Notes: a model not told the origin generated them from the letters alone. Counted from the first letter of the stretch, positions 34,834 to 49,066 are shown. The stretch is DNA of 64,000 nucleotides from Massilia niastensis DSM 21313 (GCF_000382345.1 NZ_KB908090.1:1-64000), one strand, 5' to 3'. Made by a program: numbers and translations.

Positions 34834-35042
34834 GGGCTTGTTCCTGAAGGGTTGCCGCGAAGTGAAACGCGGAAAGGTCAGGAACAATAATGCCGTAGGC
34901 CAACTTTTATTAAAAGTGGGAAAGCAAAATTCCGTACGGCAATACGACACAAATCCAACAGATGTGTTGGCGAAAATGCAGTTGAGTTAGCGAAAAACCA
35001 GCAGATCTTTCAAAAAGAAAAGATAAGTCGGCAAGGATTCGC

Positions 35043-35411
35043 TCAGGATAGCGCGCCGACGCAATAATTTGCCATGGCTTGCTGCACGCCCGGATCCTCG
35101 CCGATCGGCCCGACCACTTTCAGCCGCAGGCTTGGGTGGGCTGCGCGCAAGCCGTCGGCCAGCGCCGGCAGGTCGCGCAGCAGGTGGCCGCCCTGCCCCA
35201 GGAACACCGGCACCACGGTCAGCTCGTCGACCCCGCGCGCCATCAGCGCGGCGGCGGCGTCGGGCAGGCTGGGCGTCATCAGTTCGAGGAAAGCCAGCAC
35301 CACCTCGCAGTCGGGCAGGCGGGCCTGGGTCTGGTCGCGCAGGCGCTCGAAGGGCGCGGCCCAGGACGCGGCGCGCGCGCCGTGGGCGAACAGGATCAGT
35401 CCGCGCGCCAT
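35043..35411 (-). CDS. cbiX: Short CbiX/SirB-type sirohydrochlorin chelatase
   Basis: A 122-residue, single-domain chelatase. LILFAHGARAASW holds H10 and PVFLGQGGHLLRDLP holds H76, the two metal-positioning histidines of the small CbiX class. It would insert iron into sirohydrochlorin to make siroheme for CysI, complementing CobA about 2.6 kb away. Its ATG overlaps the lptG stop (TGATG), so it is translated as the last gene of the lptF–lptG unit, an unexpected partner. Confidence 0.9.
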   Translation of the reverse strand: MARGLILFAHGARAASWAAPFERLRDQTQARLPDCEVVLAFLELMTPSLPDAAAALMARGVDELTVVPVFLGQGGHLLRDLPALADGLRAAHPSLRLKVVGPIGEDPGVQQAMANYCVGALS

Positions 35412-36595
35412 CAGTGCCGCTCCACCCAGCGCAGGGCGCCGACCGCCAGCAGCAGGAACAGCAGGCTGGGCGCGGCCGCCGTGATGAAGGCCGGCCAGGT
35501 GGTCAGCACGCCCAGGTGCGAGAACAGCGCATTGATCAGGATGAAGCTGACCCCGATCATGATGCCGATGAAGATCTTCAGGCTCACCCCGCCGCTGCGC
35601 GTGTGCAGGTAGCCGAACGGCAGCGCCAGCGCCATCAGGACGAAGATCGACAGCGGGTCGATCAGCTTCTTCCAGAACGCGACCTTGAAGCGGTCGGTTT
35701 CCTGGCGGTTGTCGGCCAGGTGGCGCGTGTAGACCGCCAGCTCGGTGGCCGACATGCGCTCCGGGTCGGAACGCGACACCAGCAGGATCTTGGGCGTGAT
35801 CTCGGAGGCCAGGTCGAGGGTGGCCAGCTTGCGGGTCGCGATCGCGGCCGTCTCCTGGCCATAGGTGCTCAGCCTGGTCTGGCCGTTGGGCAGCGGCGCG
35901 CCGGGCGCGGGCAGCTCGCGGCTGTTGGTGAACATGGTCTCGGTCACCTCGTTCAGGCGCCAGCTGTTGTTGCCGCTGTAGCTGCCGCTCTTCGCCGTGA
36001 TCAGCGAGCGCATCCGCAGGTTGTTGTCGAACTCGTACAGGCGCACGTCTTCGAGCTGGCCGTCCGAGCGGATCTGGCGCACGTTGAAGAAGCGCGAGCC
36101 GGTGACCTTGCCCTTGACGCCGCCCTCGTGCACGCTGTCCTTGGTCCAGACGCCGGAGCGGAATTCGCCCGACACCGAGCCGCCCTTGGCCGACAGGCGC
36201 AGGCGTTCGGCCAGCGGCGCCGTGCGCGGCGTGATCAGTTCGCCGAAGATGAAGGTGATCACGACGAACACGATGCCGATCTTGGCCAGCATCCAGCCCG
36301 CCATCTGGGTCGACATCGACGAGGCGCGCATGATCGTGAATTCGGAGCTCGAGGCGAACTGCGCCATCGTGTAGATGGTGCCGATCAGCGCCGCCACCGG
36401 CATCACCTCGTACACGTGGCCCGGCACCAGCAGCAGCACGTACAGGAAGGCGTGCTGGATGCCGTAGTCGTTCTTGCCCACCGACGGCAGGATGCTGGTC
36501 AGGTCCATGAAGGCGATCAGGGCCAGGAAGGCCACCAGCACGAAGGCGACCGCCTGTGCGATGTTGATCGCGAAGTATCTCTGCAAAATCTTCAT
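35411..36595 (-). CDS. lptG: LPS export permease LptG
   Basis: A 394-residue inner-membrane component of the LptB2FG ABC transporter that extracts lipopolysaccharide from the inner membrane. Six transmembrane helices (three before, three after) flank a periplasmic jellyroll domain (about 140-280). [16 protein letters not shown] at the start and LASEITPKILLVSRSDPERMSA fit LptG. ATG 36595 overlaps the lptF stop by four bases (ATGA), which decides it over the longer frame from 36775. Confidence 0.95.
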   Translation of the reverse strand: MKILQRYFAINIAQAVAFVLVAFLALIAFMDLTSILPSVGKNDYGIQHAFLYVLLLVPGHVYEVMPVAALIGTIYTMAQFASSSEFTIMRASSMSTQMAGWMLAKIGIVFVVITFIFGELITPRTAPLAERLRLSAKGGSVSGEFRSGVWTKDSVHEGGVKGKVTGSRFFNVRQIRSDGQLEDVRLYEFDNNLRMRSLITAKSGSYSGNNSWRLNEVTETMFTNSRELPAPGAPLPNGQTRLSTYGQETAAIATRKLATLDLASEITPKILLVSRSDPERMSATELAVYTRHLADNRQETDRFKVAFWKKLIDPLSIFVLMALALPFGYLHTRSGGVSLKIFIGIMIGVSFILINALFSHLGVLTTWPAFITAAAPSLLFLLLAVGALRWVERH

Positions 36596-37767
36596 TCGGC
36601 CTTGGCCTCCTCGCGCGGCGTGGCGGCCTGGTCCTTGCCCTTGGCCTGGCGCTTGAACAGGCGGTGGCGCTTCCAGGCGTTGATCAGGACCAGCGGATGG
36701 TAGTGGTGGTTGACGTTCAGGCGCCAGGCGAACAGCCCGACCACCACCAGCACCGCGGCCAGGTGCAGCGGCCACCAGGCCATGCCGAAGGAGACCTTGC
36801 CCTGCTTGACGCTGGCCTCGACCAGCCTGACCAGGTTGTTATAGGTGAAGAAGATCAGCAGCGCCAGGATCAGGTTGGCCGAGGAACCGGCGCGCGGGTT
36901 GACGAAGCCGAGCGGGATGGCCAGGAGCATCAGCACGAGGCACACGATCGGCGCGGACACGCGCGACAGCAGCTCCGACATGGTGAACCGGTTCGGCAGC
37001 GCCAGCAGCGCCGGCGTGGACAGCGCGTTGACCGGCACGTCGGCGCCCAGCACCGGCATCTGGGTCGCCACCCGCATGCTGTAGCGTTCGAACTCCATGG
37101 TCTGGAAATCGGCCTGTCCCGGCGTGCCCTGGTAGCGGCGGCCGTTGCTCAGGACGATGAACTGGCCGCCCTTGCCGTCGGACTGGATCACGCCTTCCTT
37201 GGCCACCACGATCGCATGGCCGTTGCCGTCCACGCTGTTGACGAACACGTTCTGCACCACGGTCGCGCCTTCGGTGCTGCGCTCGACGAAGAACACGCGG
37301 TCGCTGGAGCTCGATTCGCGGAACTGGCCGGGCGCGACCCGCTTGAGGTCTTCGCGCTTCTGGAAGCGCTCGACGAATTCGGCGCTCTTCATCTTGGCCC
37401 ACGGGGTCACCACCAGCGACAGGGTCGCCACCAGCGCCACCATCGGCAGGCCGAGGATGAGCACGGGACGGATCCAGCCCAGCAGCGACTGGCCGGAGGC
37501 GAACCAGACCACCATCTCGGAATCGCGGTAGCTGCGCGTGACCGTGGCCACGACGGCGATGAAGCTGGTGAGGATCAGGATGGTCGGCAGTAGTTCGGCG
37601 CCGCGGAATGCGATCAGCGCCAGCACGTCGCCGGACGCGACCTTGCCGCCCGCGGCCTTGCCGAGGATCGCAATGAGGGTCCAGGTAACGAGTACGGTAA
37701 ACAGCACCGTGAAGGTGGCGCCGGCAGAACTGGCCAATTCACGTTGCAGGGCGCGTCGGAAGATCAT
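36592..37767 (-). CDS. lptF: LPS export permease LptF
   Basis: A 391-residue paralogue and partner of Lpt[20 protein letters not shown] is typical of LptF, followed by three transmembrane helices, a periplasmic jellyroll (about 125-265) and three more helices (ending about residue 355), with a basic cytoplasmic tail. It couples ATP hydrolysis by LptB to LPS transfer onto the LptC/A bridge. It is divergent from pepA across 59 bases, an arrangement shared with many Beta- and Gammaproteobacteria. Confidence 0.95.
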   Translation of the reverse strand: MIFRRALQRELASSAGATFTVLFTVLVTWTLIAILGKAAGGKVASGDVLALIAFRGAELLPTILILTSFIAVVATVTRSYRDSEMVVWFASGQSLLGWIRPVLILGLPMVALVATLSLVVTPWAKMKSAEFVERFQKREDLKRVAPGQFRESSSSDRVFFVERSTEGATVVQNVFVNSVDGNGHAIVVAKEGVIQSDGKGGQFIVLSNGRRYQGTPGQADFQTMEFERYSMRVATQMPVLGADVPVNALSTPALLALPNRFTMSELLSRVSAPIVCLVLMLLAIPLGFVNPRAGSSANLILALLIFFTYNNLVRLVEASVKQGKVSFGMAWWPLHLAAVLVVVGLFAWRLNVNHHYHPLVLINAWKRHRLFKRQAKGKDQAATPREEAKAE

Positions 37768-37826
37768 TCAATAGTTATAATTGCAGGTTAGGCAGTCCGC
37801 CGCCAAAAAACGAAACGGAGAATCAA

Positions 37827-39320
37827 ATGGACTTTAGCATAAAAGCATTCGACACAAAAAACACCCTCGCAGCCGCGAAATCCGGCTGCGTGGCAGTGGC
37901 GGTGTTCGAGAACAAGAAACTGTCGACGGCAGCGAAAGCCCTCGACGTCAACGGTGACATCACCGCGGCGCTCAAGTCCGGCGACATCAGCGGCAAGGCC
38001 GGTTCGACCCTGCTGCTGCGCGGCGTGGCCGGCGTGGCCGCGGCGCGCGTGCTGCTGGTCGGCATGGGAGCGGACGAGGTCCTCACCGAGAAAAACTTCT
38101 CCAGCGCCATCGGCGCCACGCTCAAGGTGTTCGGCACCATCGGCGCCCAGGATGCCATTATCGCATTCCCGCTGGGTGATGTGAAAGAGCGCGACCTGAA
38201 TTGGGCGCTGCGCGCGATCGTGATCGGCGCCAACGAAGCCGAATTCCGCAGCGACGCCCAGAAGAGCAAGAAAGAGCCGGCGCCGACGGGCGTGCGCAAG
38301 ATCACCATCGCGGCGACCGAAGCCAACCAGCTGAAAGGCACGCTGGCGCAGTCGATCGCGATCGCCAACGGCATGAACCTGACCAAGGAACTGGGCAACC
38401 TGTCGCCGAACGTCTGCACCCCGACCTACCTGGCCAACACCGCGCGCAAGCTGGCCGAAGACCATGGCTTCGACATCGAAGTCCTGGAGCGCAAGCAGCT
38501 CGAAGCCCTGAAGATGGGCAGCTTCCTGTCGGTCGCCAAGGGCAGCGACGAGGCGCCGAAGTTCATCGTCCTCAAGCACAACGGCGGCAAGGCGAAGGAT
38601 GCGCCGGTGGTCCTGGTCGGCAAGGGCATCACCTTCGACACCGGCGGCATCTCGCTCAAGCCGGGTCCGAACATGGACGAGATGAAGTACGACATGTGCG
38701 GCGCCGGTTCGGTGCTGGGCACCTTCCGCGCCATCGGCGAGATGGGCCTGAAGCTGAACGTGGTCGGCATCGTGGCGGCCTGCGAGAACATGCCCTCGGG
38801 CCGCGCCACCAAGCCGGGCGACATCGTGACCGCGATGAGCGGCACCACCATCGAGATCCTCAACACCGACGCCGAAGGCCGCCTGATCCTGTGCGACGCG
38901 CTGACCTATGCCGAGCGCTTCAAGCCGGCCGCCGTGGTCGACATCGCGACCCTGACCGGCGCCTGCATCGTCGCGCTGGGCCACCACACCAGCGGCCTGT
39001 TCACCCGCCACGACGCGGCGCACGACGCGCTGGCCGAGGAACTGGTCGACGCCGGCAAGCAGGCGGGCGACGTCGCATGGCGCTTCCCGCTGGGCGAGAA
39101 CTACAACGAGCAGCTCAAGTCGAACTTCGCCGACCTGGCCAACATCGGCACCCCGGGCGCAGCCTCGATCACCGCGGCCTGCTTCCTGGAGAACTTCACC
39201 CGCAAGTACACCTGGGCGCACCTGGATATCGCCGGCACCGCGTGGAAATCGGGTGCGCAGAAGGGCGCGACCGGTCGTCCGGTGCCGCTGCTGACCACCT
39301 TCCTGCTGAATCGCGTGTAA
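37827..39320 (+). CDS. pepA: Leucyl aminopeptidase PepA
   Basis: A 497-residue M17 aminopeptidase. Metal and catalytic motifs: [16 protein letters not shown] (Lys/Asp), [13 protein letters not shown] and the family signature [14 protein letters not shown]. It removes N-terminal residues from peptides in the cytoplasm; in enteric bacteria PepA also binds DNA at carAB and in site-specific recombination, so its presence with carAB in the same region is noteworthy but probably coincidental. An AACGGAGAA ribosome site precedes the ATG. Confidence 0.97.
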   Translation: MDFSIKAFDTKNTLAAAKSGCVAVAVFENKKLSTAAKALDVNGDITAALKSGDISGKAGSTLLLRGVAGVAAARVLLVGMGADEVLTEKNFSSAIGATLKVFGTIGAQDAIIAFPLGDVKERDLNWALRAIVIGANEAEFRSDAQKSKKEPAPTGVRKITIAATEANQLKGTLAQSIAIANGMNLTKELGNLSPNVCTPTYLANTARKLAEDHGFDIEVLERKQLEALKMGSFLSVAKGSDEAPKFIVLKHNGGKAKDAPVVLVGKGITFDTGGISLKPGPNMDEMKYDMCGAGSVLGTFRAIGEMGLKLNVVGIVAACENMPSGRATKPGDIVTAMSGTTIEILNTDAEGRLILCDALTYAERFKPAAVVDIATLTGACIVALGHHTSGLFTRHDAAHDALAEELVDAGKQAGDVAWRFPLGENYNEQLKSNFADLANIGTPGAASITAACFLENFTRKYTWAHLDIAGTAWKSGAQKGATGRPVPLLTTFLLNRV

Positions 39321-39384
39321 TTGTTGGTCGGCCGGGCTGGCTGTCGCCATGCCCGGCCGCGCCCGGCGGTGAAATAAAGTTTTA

Positions 39385-39413
39385 CAAAAAAACAGCCCCG
39401 CATGCGGGGCTGT
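39385..39413 (-). terminator. Rho-independent terminator after the lipoprotein gene
   Basis: A perfect 22-base palindrome (ACAGCCCCGCA/TGCGGGGCTGT, 39392-39413) has a run of eight As on its left (39385-39392), giving a U-tract for minus-strand transcripts 21 bases after the lipoprotein stop. It may also act weakly for pepA on the plus strand. Confidence 0.9.
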
Positions 39414-39433
39414 GATCGTTTACGGCATCATTT

Positions 39434-39883
39434 TCAGAACATGCGGGTCTCGACCGGCGCCTCGCCGGCCGCCCCTTCCCGCCCGGCCGGCGGCTGCATC
39501 AGCACCGTCAGCGTGCCGGGATAGGCATACCCCGCCCCCGAATACCGGTCCACGAACTGCCCCAGCCCCGCGCTGATCACGACGTTGCCGATCAAATTGG
39601 CCGTATCGGCGCGCGACGCCACCAGCTCGGCGGCCGTGCCCTTGCCTGCCTTCTTGCAGCTGACCTGCAGCGGCTTGCTGCTGCGCGTGACGGTGACGCG
39701 CCCCGGCGCGACCACGTACCAGCGGCCGGCGTCATTGCTCAGGATGCAACCTACCCCGCCGATCTCCCGGTAATCGAGGATGGCGTGCAGTTCGAGCTGC
39801 TGCTGTGGGGAATCGGAAATGGTCGCGCAAGCGCCCAGCAGGGCGAGCGCCGCGAGGGCGCACGAACGGGACAGGGAGAACAT
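39434..39883 (-). CDS. Small outer-membrane/periplasmic lipoprotein of unknown function
   Basis: A 149-residue protein. The N-terminus MFSLSRSCALAALALLGAC is a lipoprotein signal with lipobox LLGAC, so the mature protein starts at C19. A beta-rich domain with three further cysteines follows (GGVGCIL, QVSCKKAG), and QFVDRYSGAGYAYPGTLTVLM near the end resembles short conserved lipoproteins of Burkholderiales. No function is recognised. ATG 39883 is chosen because it opens the lipoprotein signal; the frame upstream to 39934 does not. Confidence 0.78.
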   Translation of the reverse strand: MFSLSRSCALAALALLGACATISDSPQQQLELHAILDYREIGGVGCILSNDAGRWYVVAPGRVTVTRSSKPLQVSCKKAGKGTAAELVASRADTANLIGNVVISAGLGQFVDRYSGAGYAYPGTLTVLMQPPAGREGAAGEAPVETRMF

Positions 39884-39955
39884 GAAAGGTACCTGGATTT
39901 GCCTCATGTATTGCTTAACGGCAGCATGAGGCAAACCTGAAGGCGCCGGTACTGT

Positions 39956-40144
39956 TCAGCCCAGCGGAGCGAAGCGCGGGAGCGCCGCGCCGTCGATCTC
40001 GACAGTCTCGAAGAAGGCGGTTTTCGGGCGCACCCAGACCTGGCCGTCCTGGCCGCGGTACACCACGACAGGGGTGTGGTCCGCTTCCAGGACAGCTTCG
40101 CAGACGAGCTCGTAGATACCGCCCTTGTAATGCCGGTAACGCAT
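39956..40144 (-). CDS. DUF1653 small protein
   Basis: A 62-residue protein that fits DUF1653: MRYRHYKGGIYELVCEAVLE, then TPVVVYRGQDGQVWVRPKTAFFE. This compact beta domain is widespread and of unknown role. Its ATG overlaps the stop of the upstream gene (TGATG), so the two are cotranslated. Confidence 0.88.
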   Translation of the reverse strand: MRYRHYKGGIYELVCEAVLEADHTPVVVYRGQDGQVWVRPKTAFFETVEIDGAALPRFAPLG

Positions 40145-40500
40145 CAGGCCTTTTCGGCCAGGGCTTTCTGTTTCTTTTTCAAGCCCTGGATGACCTTGAA
40201 CACGCCTTCCAGGCCGGCACTCTCGTCGAGCTCGCTGAAAGCGTCGAGCACTTCGTTGAGCACGCGATTGCGTACGCTCGCCTCGTCCGGGGCCATGATG
40301 CCCGGTTTGGGTTCGATACCCGGATCCCTGGCGAACTTTGACGGCGTTTCCGCCGCCGTCCTGGCGCCATGCGCCAGGGCCGCCTGCCAGATGACCCAGC
40401 GGCGTTGGGTTTCATAAACGAGGTATTCCTCGGGCTTGTCTTCGCGGCGGCGAACGATGTGGCCCTCACGCTGGGCCCACGCTTCAAATGCAGTGCGCAT
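40144..40500 (-). CDS. Hypothetical protein (phage-like small-protein family)
   Basis: A 118-residue soluble, charged protein. The opening MRTAFEAWAQREG with a later YVYETQRRWVIWQAAL-like segment (positions 30-42) is reminiscent of short proteins of phage and plasmid origin that act on unknown targets; the C-terminal half is helical and Lys/Glu-rich. ATG 40500 has an AAAGGA ribosome site at good distance, unlike the start at 40515. It is coupled to DUF1653 by a TGATG overlap. Confidence 0.72.
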   Translation of the reverse strand: MRTAFEAWAQREGHIVRRREDKPEEYLVYETQRRWVIWQAALAHGARTAAETPSKFARDPGIEPKPGIMAPDEASVRNRVLNEVLDAFSELDESAGLEGVFKVIQGLKKKQKALAEKA

Positions 40501-41385
40501 CTCTGTCCTTTTCAATCTGCGTTCGGATTATTAACTATGGAAACCGAATATTTCACAATAGTACCACTACCGAGCATCGTTGGTTCTGCGACAGCCGTGT
40601 AGCTTAGCCGACCGAACATGTTTCTCAATACGCCAATGGTACAACTTTAGTTTCCACAGTGCAACTTATATCATTACCCTGAGGAAATACTTCCGCTGAC
40701 ATAGCGTCCGGTCCACTGCTCTTCACGTAACAAAGTTTAGCGCCGATGCCTTCTTTCAGTAACAAACTTTGTAAGTTTATCAATATTTTTTTATATCAAG
40801 CGTTATGATTCTACCAACAAACGTACAATATTTCTACATATTTGTTACACGGTCTTAGCAACTAGTGGTTTATTGTCCACTAGTCCAAACGGATCCTGAT
40901 GGGATATGCCATTCTCATTGATTTTCGATTAATTGTCAAAAATGAACTATTTGTTGTGTAGGTAATACGACAACAACATTGGCATCGGCATCGGCAGCGG
41001 GCGGCATGGCGCCCTCGCCCTCGAAGGCGAGCCGGGTCCCGGCTCCCTCCTCTTTCGGCAGAGCCGGTCAATATCCTGCTCCGCATCCCGGTCGCATAAA
41101 CGGGCGAATGACTCTACGCGACTTCCCTCAGCCAGGCAAGCCCCGGGCGCCGTCATGGAATCGGACAAGGAAGGTCGGTCCTGGTACTCGCGACGGTCTT
41201 TTCAAGGTCGGGGCCGAGGGCTTGGTCGACTGCGGGTAACAAGCGCCGCGTGTTTCTTTGTGGAAAAATATCTTGAATCAAAGAAACAGTTGTGCATACA
41301 ATGTTTTCCGTTGTTCGTTTCTAGCATGTAATCCGCCCCACGCACTACCCAGTGTTACCCGGTTCACCAGGAAGGACTCGCCCCA
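40501..41385. other. Long AT-richer intergenic region with inverted repeats
   Basis: An 885-base region without a credible gene. Bases 40520-40975 are strikingly AT-rich for this genome; 40976-41240 return to high GC. Inverted repeats: ACAAAGTTT/AAACTTTGT (40730-40738/40764-40772) and a perfect 8-bp hairpin ACTAGTGG/CCACTAGT (40861-40868/40877-40884). It may hold promoters for both flanking genes and possibly a small RNA; no tRNA was seen. Confidence 0.55.
41273..41302 (+). promoter_or_regulatory. Likely sigma-70 promoter of the chemoreceptor gene
   Basis: TTGAAT (41273-41278) and TACAAT (41297-41302) are separated by 18 bases, 84 bases before the chemoreceptor ATG; an AGGAAGGA ribosome site is at 41369-41376. 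No flagellar sigma-28 sequence was recognised. Confidence 0.5.
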
Positions 41386-43092
41386 ATGTTAAAGAACATC
41401 AATGTAAGAACGCTCATCGTGCTGACGCTCGGTTTTCTGGTCGTCGTGCTGATCGGTATCGGCAGTATCGGACTGTTCAGCGTGCACAAGGCCACGAAGG
41501 CCCTGCAGACCACCTCCATGGAGGACATGCGGATCCGCGCCGAGGCCGAGCGCATCCGCTTCAAGATGGAGGTCAACCGCAGCCAGATCCTGCAGGTCCT
41601 CCAGCACAACCCGGCGATGGAATGGCACAAGCTGCACGACCATCCGATGTCCGTGCATTTCAAGATCATCGACGACACCACGGCCGAGATCAACAGGCTG
41701 TGGAACGCCTACTCCGCCGCCATCGCCTCGCCGGAAGAGCGCAAGCTGGCCGATGCCTGGTTCAAGAGCAGCGGCAGCCTGGGTGTGGATGCGGTCGGCG
41801 CCGCCAGCCAGGCCATCCAGCGCGAGGAATGGGATGTCGCCGAGGACATCCTGATCAAGCGCATCAACCCGCCCTACCGCGTGTCCGACGATGCGCTGCG
41901 CGCCCTCACCGAGCTGCTCAACGCACGCCAGAAGGCCGACGACACCGCGGTCGCCGCCACCATCCGCTCGACCACCCTGGTCATCGGCGCGGCGATGGCG
42001 GTCGCCGCGCTGCTGGCGGTCGCCGCCGGCGTCGTGCTGGTGCGCGGCATCTCCACACCGCTGCTGCAGGCGATCGGGATCGCACGCCGCGTCGCCGAGG
42101 GCGATATCGGGCGCCGCATCGAGATCGCGTCGAACAACGAGATCGGCCAGCTGCTCAAGGCGCTGGCCGACATGGACAGCAGCCTGGCGCACATCGTGAA
42201 GGACGTGCGCGACGGTACCGGCACCATCGCGTCGGCGGCGCACCAGATCGCGGCCGGCAACGACGACCTGGCCCGCCGCACCGAGTCGCAAGCCAGCGCC
42301 CTGGTGGAAACCGCGGCCTCGATGGAGCAGATCACCGGAACCGTGCGCCGCAACGGCGACAACGCGCGCCAGGCGAACCAGCTCGCCCTGTCGGCGGCCG
42401 AGGTGGCCGGCAAGGGCGGCCAGGTGGTGTCGCAGGTGGTGGACACGATGGGCTCGATCAACGCGTCGGCGCGCAAGATCGTCGACATCATCGGCGTCAT
42501 CGACGGCATCGCGTTCCAGACCAATATCCTCGCGCTGAACGCCGCGGTGGAAGCGGCGCGCGCCGGCGAGGAAGGCCGCGGGTTCGCGGTGGTCGCCGGC
42601 GAGGTGCGCAGCCTGGCCCAGCGCTCGGCCAGCGCGGCCAAGGAGATCAAGGCCCTGATCGACGACTCGGTCGACAAGGTGCAGCTGGGCACCCAGCTGG
42701 TGGACCAGGCCGGCGCGACGATGGGAGAGATCGTCGTCAGCGTCAACCGCGTCACCGACATCATGAGCGAGATCGCCGCCGCCAGCCACGAGCAGAGCGA
42801 AGGCATCGACCAGGTCAACGTCGCCATCGGCCGGATGGACGACGCCACCCAGCAGAACGCGGCGCTGGTCGAGGAGGCCGCGGCGGCCGCCGTGTCGCTG
42901 GAACAGCAGGCCAGCAGCCTGGTGCAGCTGGTCAGCGTGTTCCAGGTGGCCGAGGCCCACGCCGGCGGCCAGCAGCGCCCGGCGCTCAGCCTCGCGGCCG
43001 GCGCCGCCGCTCCCGCCCCTGCCGCCATTTCCGCCCCCGGCCGTCCGCCAGCGCGGCAGACGGCGCCCCAACGCCTGGCAAGGCAAGCATGA
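41386..43092 (+). CDS. Methyl-accepting chemotaxis protein
   Basis: A 568-residue chemoreceptor. TM1 (about 8-30), a ~155-residue periplasmic four-helix-bundle ligand domain, TM2 (about 190-210), HAMP (about 212-264) and a long signalling coiled coil. The hairpin tip contains [18 protein letters not shown], the CheA/CheW-binding signature, and [19 protein letters not shown] follows. The Ala/Pro-rich C-terminal tail lacks the NWETF-type CheR/CheB tether. The ligand is unknown. No che genes are adjacent, so it signals to a distant chemotaxis cluster. Confidence 0.94.
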   Translation: MLKNINVRTLIVLTLGFLVVVLIGIGSIGLFSVHKATKALQTTSMEDMRIRAEAERIRFKMEVNRSQILQVLQHNPAMEWHKLHDHPMSVHFKIIDDTTAEINRLWNAYSAAIASPEERKLADAWFKSSGSLGVDAVGAASQAIQREEWDVAEDILIKRINPPYRVSDDALRALTELLNARQKADDTAVAATIRSTTLVIGAAMAVAALLAVAAGVVLVRGISTPLLQAIGIARRVAEGDIGRRIEIASNNEIGQLLKALADMDSSLAHIVKDVRDGTGTIASAAHQIAAGNDDLARRTESQASALVETAASMEQITGTVRRNGDNARQANQLALSAAEVAGKGGQVVSQVVDTMGSINASARKIVDIIGVIDGIAFQTNILALNAAVEAARAGEEGRGFAVVAGEVRSLAQRSASAAKEIKALIDDSVDKVQLGTQLVDQAGATMGEIVVSVNRVTDIMSEIAAASHEQSEGIDQVNVAIGRMDDATQQNAALVEEAAAAAVSLEQQASSLVQLVSVFQVAEAHAGGQQRPALSLAAGAAAPAPAAISAPGRPPARQTAPQRLARQA

Positions 43093-43170
43093 CCGCCTAG
43101 CCGTCCCTTTCGCGGCGCAAGCGCACCGCTCGGTTTGCACTCACAACAATAGCGACGCCAGGTCTCCAGT

Positions 43171-43195
43171 CCGGAGAAGGACTCCCCTTCTCCGG
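43171..43195 (+). promoter_or_regulatory. Perfect hairpin in the carA leader
   Basis: CCGGAGAAGG (43171-43180) pairs with CCTTCTCCGG (43186-43195) around a 5-base loop, 29 bases before the carA start and overlapping no gene. It could act as an attenuator-like or translation-control hairpin; there is no U-tract, so a plain terminator is unlikely. Confidence 0.6.
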
Positions 43196-43224
43196 CGGGG
43201 GAGCGTCCACCATTTGGAGATGAC

Positions 43225-44377
43225 ATGAGCAGTTCAATCCGTCCAACCCGCCCGCAGGGCGTCCCGGCCATCCTGGCGCTTGCAGACGGCACGGTGTTCC
43301 GTGGCGTCTCGATCGGCGCCACCGGCCATGCCAGCGGCGAAGTCGTGTTCAACACGTCCATGACCGGGTACCAGGAAATCCTGACCGACCCGAGCTACAG
43401 CCGCCAGATCGTCACCCTCACCTATCCGCATATCGGCAACACCGGGGTCAACCCCGAGGACGTCGAATCGACCCGGGTGCACGCGGCGGGCCTGGTGATC
43501 AGGAACCTGCCCCTGCTGGCCTCGAACTTCCGCAGCGTCCAGTCGCTGTCGGATTACCTGGCCAGCCAGGACGTGGTCGCGATCGCGGGCATCGATACGC
43601 GCAGGCTGACCCGCGTCCTGCGCGAACGCGGCGCCCAGAACGGCGCGATCGTCGCCGCCCCCGGGTCCGACGAACAGGCGCTCGCCCTGGCGCGCGCCTT
43701 TCCCGGCCTGGACGGCATGGACCTGGCCCGGACCGTGAGCACCGCGCAGCCCTACGAATGGCGCGAGGGCGAATGGCGCCTCGGCCACGGCTTCGAGCGC
43801 CCCGCCGGCCGGCGCTACCATGTGGTCGCCTTCGACTTCGGCGTCAAGCACAACATCCTGCGCATGCTGGCGCAGCGCGGCTGCCGGATCACCGTCATCC
43901 CGGCCCGCTCCAGCGCCCTCGACGCCCTCGCGCTGCGCCCGGACGGCATCTTCCTGTCGAACGGCCCGGGCGATCCCGCTCCGTGCGAGTACGCCGTCAA
44001 GGCCAGCCGCGAACTGATCGAGGGAGGCCTGCCCACCTTCGGCATCTGCCTCGGCCACCAGATCATGGCGCTCGCCTCCGGCGCCCGCACCGTCAAGATG
44101 AAGTTCGGCCACCACGGCGCCAACCACCCGGTCAAGGACCTCGACAGCGGACAGGTGATGATCACCTCGCAGAACCACGGCTTCGCCGTCGATCCGGCCT
44201 CGCTTCCGGCCAACTGCCGCGTCACCCACGTCTCGCTGTTCGACGGTTCGCTGCAGGGCTTCGCCCGCACCGACCGTCCGGCATTCTGCTTCCAGGGCCA
44301 CCCGGAAGCCTCCCCGGGCCCGCACGACATCGGCGTGCTGTTCGACCGTTTCACCGCGATGATGGAGGAATACAAAC

Positions 44378-44385
<8 letters not shown>
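43225..44385 (+). CDS. carA: Carbamoyl-phosphate synthase small subunit (CarA)
   Basis: A 386-residue glutamine amidotransferase subunit that hydrolyses glutamine and channels ammonia to CarB. The class I triad is intact: C275 in FGICLGHQ, H359 and E361 in GHPEASPGP. The N-terminal CPSase domain has [17 protein letters not shown]. Its stop overlaps the carB start by eight bases. The pair lies between a chemoreceptor and xthA, not beside greA, the common betaproteobacterial context, so it may be a second copy. Confidence 0.95.
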
Positions 44386-48187
<3,802 letters not shown>

Positions 48188-48227
48188 CGCGGCGCGGCAG
48201 GCCCGGGGGCCGATCGGGTATCATGCG

Positions 48228-48258
48228 GGCGGCCATGTCATTGCACGACATGGCCGCC
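48228..48258 (+). other. Perfect 12-bp-stem hairpin between carB and xthA
   Basis: GGCGGCCATGTC (48228-48239) pairs perfectly with GACATGGCCGCC (48247-48258) around a 7-base loop. No T-run follows, so it is either a Rho-related barrier, an mRNA-stabilising structure or a protein site. It ends 33 bases before the xthA start. Confidence 0.7.
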
Positions 48259-48291
48259 ACCCCCGCATACCCACTCAGCCCCAACGCAAAC

Positions 48292-49059
48292 ATGAAGATC
48301 GCCACCTGGAACGTCAACTCCCTGAAAGTCCGCCTCCCCCACCTGCTTCAATGGCTCGAAGCCAATCCGGTGGACGTCCTGTGCATCCAGGAGACCAAGC
48401 TCACCGACGACAAATTCCCGCTGGCGGACATCAACGCGGCCGGCTACCAGGTGACCTACAGCGGGCAGAAGACCTACAACGGCGTCGCCATCCTGTCGAA
48501 GCTGCCGATCGAGGACGTGGTGCGGAACAACCCGCGCTTCGAGGACCCGCAGCAGCGCCTGCTCGCCGCCACCATCGGGGGCATGCGCTTCATCTGCGCC
48601 TATGTGCCGAACGGCCAGGAAGTCGGCTCCGACAAGTACGTCTACAAGCTGGCCTGGCTCGCTTCGCTGCGCGAATGGGTGGCCGCCGAGATGCGCCAGC
48701 ACGAGCAGTTCGCGATCCTGGGCGACTACAACATCGCACCGGACGCGCGCGACGTGCACGACCCGGCCGAATGGGAAGGCCGCATCCATTTCTCCGAGCC
48801 CGAACACGCGGCGCTGAACGAGCTGCTCGGCCTCGGGCTGTCGGATGCGTTCCGCCTGTTCGAGCAGCCGGAAAAGCAGTACAGCTGGTGGGATTACCGC
48901 CAGCTCGCGTTCCGCCGCAACCGCGGCCTGCGCATCGACCATATCCTGCTGTCGGAAAAACTGGCGAAGCGCTGCACCGCATGCACCATCGACCGCGAGC
49001 CGCGCAAGTGGGAACAGCCGTCGGATCACGCGCCGGTGGTGGCGACGCTGGCCGATTAA
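48292..49059 (+). CDS. xthA: Exodeoxyribonuclease III (AP endonuclease)
   Basis: A 255-residue Mg-dependent AP endonuclease/3'-exonuclease for base-excision repair. Active-site motifs: ATWNVNSLK (Asn), CIQETKL (Glu), LGDYNIAP (Asp/Asn), GLRIDHILLS and the terminal PSDHAPV (Asp-His). The ATG at 48292 begins the conserved MKIATWNVNS; a long open frame upstream is only the shadow of carB. It is 104 bases after carB, with a hairpin between, so it may be partly cotranscribed with it. Confidence 0.96.
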   Translation: MKIATWNVNSLKVRLPHLLQWLEANPVDVLCIQETKLTDDKFPLADINAAGYQVTYSGQKTYNGVAILSKLPIEDVVRNNPRFEDPQQRLLAATIGGMRFICAYVPNGQEVGSDKYVYKLAWLASLREWVAAEMRQHEQFAILGDYNIAPDARDVHDPAEWEGRIHFSEPEHAALNELLGLGLSDAFRLFEQPEKQYSWWDYRQLAFRRNRGLRIDHILLSEKLAKRCTACTIDREPRKWEQPSDHAPVVATLAD

Positions 49060-49066
49060 GAGGGCC

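Noticed and set aside
40880-41168. Small minus-strand frames in the long intergenic region
   Set aside because: Cys/Arg-rich, simple-sequence products from a GGCATC repeat, without ribosome sites or homology-like features.
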